A program made the translations under genes and the position numbers. DNA of 25,252 bases from UBA4582 sp047630175 (GTDB lineage Bacteria > Pseudomonadota > Gammaproteobacteria > Pseudomonadales > Azotimanducaceae), in the NCBI GenBank assembly GCA_047630175.1, contig JBLHVI010000045.1:1-25252 (forward strand), given 5' to 3'. Under the pieces are notes generated by a model. It was not told where the DNA came from. It saw only the letters and a list, made by a program, of their open reading frames with translations, and made no database searches. This document shows positions 23,307-25,252 of this stretch, one piece after another. Positions within the stretch are counted from its first letter, which is position 1. The number at the start of each line of letters is the position of its first letter.

Positions 23307-23909
23307 TCACTCGTTAAGGTTTTCGCTCCGAACGGCAGCTTTGCCGAACAAGGCTTCAAACATCATATTGAGCTGCTGACGTTGCCGCTCAGCAGTCCAA
23401 TAATCAGGTTCAATCGTTGCGTGCGTGGCAATTGAGTCGATAGTCATATTGACCGCATCTGCACTCGCAATCGGATCGGCGTGCAGCTCAAATCGCTGAA
23501 TAATGTCCACCAGCTTTTCACGGAAGGTCACGTTGTATTGTTGATGCACAGCCGCGAGTACTGGATTATTCAGGGCCCTGCTCCAAAACGCGATCCAGAC
23601 CTTCCAATGTTCGCGGCGACGCTCATCAAGCGGCAGTATTTCAATCAGATAATCGAATATTTCCCTTGGCGAACTCTCCAAGTAAGCTACTTCATCATGC
23701 CAAACCAGTTCACCCGCGACATGCTCAAGTGCGGCAAGCAGCACCGCATCTTTATCCTCGAAATAATGTGTCACCAAGCCTGTGGTGACGCCCATGCGAC
23801 GCGCCACATCAACTAGGCGCATATTTTCAATGCCCTTCTCTGCGATCACTTCTACAGCATGAATGGCCAGCGCTATCCGACGGCCTTGATGGTCTACTTT
23901 TTTTGGCAT
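23307..23909 (-). CDS. TetR/AcrR family transcriptional regulator
   Basis: A 200-residue repressor. The N-terminal helix-turn-helix is clear: RRIALAIHAVEVIAEKGIEN, then LVDVARRMGVTTGLVTHYFEDKDAVLLAAL. The C-terminal ligand domain resembles the BetI-like group (WKVWIAFWSRALNNPVLAAVH). There is no strong ribosome binding site before the ATG at 23909; with the predicted -10 at 23938, the leader would be only about 20 nt. It is followed closely by the phytanoyl-CoA dioxygenase gene, its probable target along with itself. TTATTACATAA at 23921-23931, just before the gene, is a short palindrome that could be the operator. The inducing ligand is unknown, probably the dioxygenase substrate. Confidence 0.9.
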   Translation of the reverse strand: MPKKVDHQGRRIALAIHAVEVIAEKGIENMRLVDVARRMGVTTGLVTHYFEDKDAVLLAALEHVAGELVWHDEVAYLESSPREIFDYLIEILPLDERRREHWKVWIAFWSRALNNPVLAAVHQQYNVTFREKLVDIIQRFELHADPIASADAVNMTIDSIATHATIEPDYWTAERQRQQLNMMFEALFGKAAVRSENLNE

Positions 23910-23937
23910 GGTACTAATTCTTTATTACATAACGGAT

Positions 23938-23965
23938 ATTATATATAAAAAAGAGCGTACCACAA
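23938..23965 (-). promoter_or_regulatory. Candidate promoter of the tetR-phyH operon
   Basis: On the minus strand TTGTGG, 16 nt and a perfect TATAAT precede the TetR gene. The AT-rich stretch around the -10 and the flanking GGTAC/GTACC inverted pair (about 23910 and 23957) could be bound by the regulator itself. The -35 is only a half match. Confidence 0.45.
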
Positions 23966-24014
23966 GCCCACCATTGCGATAAAAACTCGGGGTGGAGTCT
24001 AGTGCCAAGACAGT

Positions 24015-24118
24015 GCAGGCAGTCGCTGCAGCATTTTGCTGCGCGGCATTGCCTGCGGTAACCTCTCCGCCTGCATTTGGCGGCTTTAACTTTGAAAGCT
24101 ATTCAAGTGCCGTGGCAC
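24015..24118. other. Cluster of three hairpins in a gene-free region
   Basis: Three inverted repeats lie within about 100 bp: GCAGGCA/TGCCTGC with an inner GCAGCA/TGCTGC (24015-24056), CCGCC/GGCGG followed by CTTTAACTTT on the plus strand (24067-24083 plus tail), and GTGCC-GT-GGCAC (24107-24118). They could be a small RNA, a terminator pair or repeat-type elements. No promoter was identified. Confidence 0.5.
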
Positions 24119-24174
24119 CTCGAAAACTCTAGTCTCTTAAAACCACCAGCGGTTCATTTCTACGCTGTAATTTC

Positions 24175-24898
24175 TGGGGTCAGCGTAAAGTGCCAGAGTA
24201 AACCTACATCAAAATAGGACTTATCGCGCAGCAATCGCGTCCAAATCTCCTTCTAAAAACGCTGCTGTCGGCGCAGGCTGGACATAACTAACCAACGCGA
24301 CATGCTACCGCTATTCAACGTCACACGAGATTTTTTCCAGCAGGATTCCCCGTTCACATCATCCAAAGAGGCAACAACAGGCAGGCCTGCTTTACTTGCG
24401 ACGAAGATCTTGCTGTTTTTGCTGATTAGTTGGGTGAGGGTTCTGTCAAATACGGTGTCGCAATTCATGCCTGGGTATTTATGAGCAGTCATACACACCT
24501 ACGACCTACACCAACGAGTGGTGAAGGTATATCTCGCCCGCTGCAGTATCTTGGTCGTTTGTACGTGAGTCGGTTTAACTATCGTTAAGCAAGAACAGCC
24601 ACACTATTTGAGGGCAGGTACAAATCTGCAATGGCGCCAGACGATCAGTACCTTCTGAACTGTCTGCAGTCTATGGCAATAAATCTTGGCAGAGCCGGTA
24701 TGCCAAAAAACCCAGACGGCTACCAGAAGCTGCCAGAACTTTTATCGAGAAACATCAATAAAGCATTAACGATAGTATCGCTTGCGAAAATCCGGCACTG
24801 TGCAAATGCCGGATTGGTTTTCAGCACAGAGAAAATCACAAGATCAAGTCGTTTCAATGAGATCGTGAGATTTACTCTGACACTTCACCCTGACCCCA
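24175..24898. mobile_element. ~724-bp element with imperfect 31-bp terminal inverted repeats, no intact transposase
   Basis: The left end TGGGGTCAGCGTAAAGTGCC(24175-24194) continues AGAGTAAACCT to 24205; the right end, read on the minus strand from 24898, is TGGGGTCAGGGTGAAGTGTC continuing AGAGTAAATCT to 24868. The two agree at 27 of 31 positions. The TGGGGTCAGnGT...CAGAGTAAA pattern resembles sequences I associate with REP/RAYT-type (TnpA_REP) repeats, from memory. The interior shows no complete transposase; two short frames (minus 24253-24498 and plus 24631-24912) are unconvincing. No clear target-site duplication is visible. It ends 9 bp from the stop codon of the adjoining MFS gene. A non-autonomous or decayed element is the best reading. 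Confidence 0.6.
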
Positions 24899-24906
24899 AC
24901 CCAAGA

Positions 24907-25252
24907 TTATGAAGTTGCCAATGGTGCGACAAAATCACGCTTAAGTGTACGAGCTGACATAAAGAAACATCCGGCAGCAACGATAAACCACAATACCGTC
25001 ACTGAAACTGCGTTTTTAAGCCCGGTAGAATTCGCTTGATCACAAACGATACGCTGAGCTTCGCTGACGCCAGATTCTCTCGCACCACAGATTGCGGGTG
25101 TTAGTTGGCCCGCGAAAGCACCGTCAGCGAGTTCCATACTCATAAACAAGTCACTCATAAACCCGACAAAATATGGACCAATGCCGTTGCCAATGATTGA
25201 CACGATCACGAGCAACGTAGCAATTGCTGTAGCGCGGGATCGAGCGCTCACA
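24907..25252 (-). CDS. MFS transporter C-terminus, spinster-like, truncated by window edge
   Basis: The last 115 or so residues of a major facilitator carrier whose start lies beyond the window. RSRATAIATLLVIVSIIGNGIGPYFVGFMSDLF is the helix 10-11 region of spinster-like proteins, comparable with the MRALASSILFFVLNLIGLGLGP of the other carrier at 4991-6319. A hydrophilic loop with AICGARESGVSEAQRIVCDQ, containing two cysteines, precedes the last helix; this long periplasmic-type loop is absent from the other carrier. The protein ends in TLKRDF and a short tail. On the same strand as tetR-phyH, but separated by the inverted-repeat element and hairpins, so not obviously co-transcribed. Substrate unknown. 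Confidence 0.82.
   Translation of the reverse strand, partial: VSARSRATAIATLLVIVSIIGNGIGPYFVGFMSDLFMSMELADGAFAGQLTPAICGARESGVSEAQRIVCDQANSTGLKNAVSVTVLWFIVAAGCFFMSARTLKRDFVAPLATS

Noticed and set aside
24253..24498. Minus-strand ORF of 81 codons inside the inverted-repeat element
   Set aside because: No ribosome binding site, no recognisable motif, composition not clearly protein-like.
24631..24912. Plus-strand ORF of 93 codons at the right end of the element
   Set aside because: It runs through the terminal repeat into the end of the MFS gene; its C-terminus is translated repeat sequence. No family recognised.

Overview
The window is chromosomal DNA of roughly balanced GC from a Gammaproteobacterium. 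The diagnostic locus is the GacA/UvrY-type regulator, uvrC, pgsA and tRNA-Cys/tRNA-Leu neighbourhood (9.1-15.2 kb), a well-known gammaproteobacterial arrangement. Abundant lipid and hydrocarbon-type catabolic genes (flavin monooxygenase of the Baeyer-Villiger type, two acyl-CoA dehydrogenases, an SDR, a phytanoyl-CoA dioxygenase, spinster-like MFS carriers) suggest a marine heterotroph of the Cellvibrionales/Spongiibacteraceae/Halieaceae sort. That finer placement is inference.

Layout. 1-7.4 kb: the end of a dicarboxylate/amino-acid symporter (+), an SDR (-), an unrecognised 122-residue protein (-), dinB (+), pyk (+), a spinster-like MFS carrier (-) and an EamA permease (-). A 37-bp inverted repeat and three 13-bp direct repeats sit between the 122-residue gene and dinB. 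7.7-9.0 kb: two overlapping paralogous 2-hydroxychromene-2-carboxylate isomerase/DsbA-like genes. 9.1-9.9 kb: tRNA-Leu(UAA) on the minus strand and, diverging from it, an unusual 117-bp tandem array that repeats the 5' third of tRNA-Cys twice before the intact tRNA-Cys(GCA). 9.9-15.2 kb (all minus): flavin monooxygenase, pgsA, uvrC with a long acidic N-terminal extension, and the gacA/uvrY-type regulator.

15.5-19.7 kb: a glutaryl-CoA dehydrogenase-type gene (-) divergent from a second acyl-CoA dehydrogenase (+), which is followed closely by a MerR-TPR protein; then a PilZ protein (+) and a DUF3301 protein (-). 19.8-22.4 kb: tRNA-Ser(UGA) with a good promoter, followed by apparent gene debris including the last ~128 codons of an RND efflux pump. 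Next come an unusual receiver-acetyltransferase fusion and, just upstream of it, a free-standing LuxR-type helix-turn-helix. 22.4-25.25 kb: a TetR regulator and phytanoyl-CoA dioxygenase operon, about 1 kb without convincing genes that holds a hairpin cluster and a ~724-bp element with 31-bp imperfect terminal inverted repeats, and the C-terminus of another spinster-like MFS carrier.

Housekeeping functions (DNA repair, translesion synthesis, phospholipid synthesis, glycolysis, tRNAs) are interleaved with accessory catabolic and transport genes. The observations most worth pursuing are the tRNA-Cys array, the receiver-GNAT/solo-HTH pair and the inverted-repeat element. All family assignments come from reading motifs in the translations; no database search was run.
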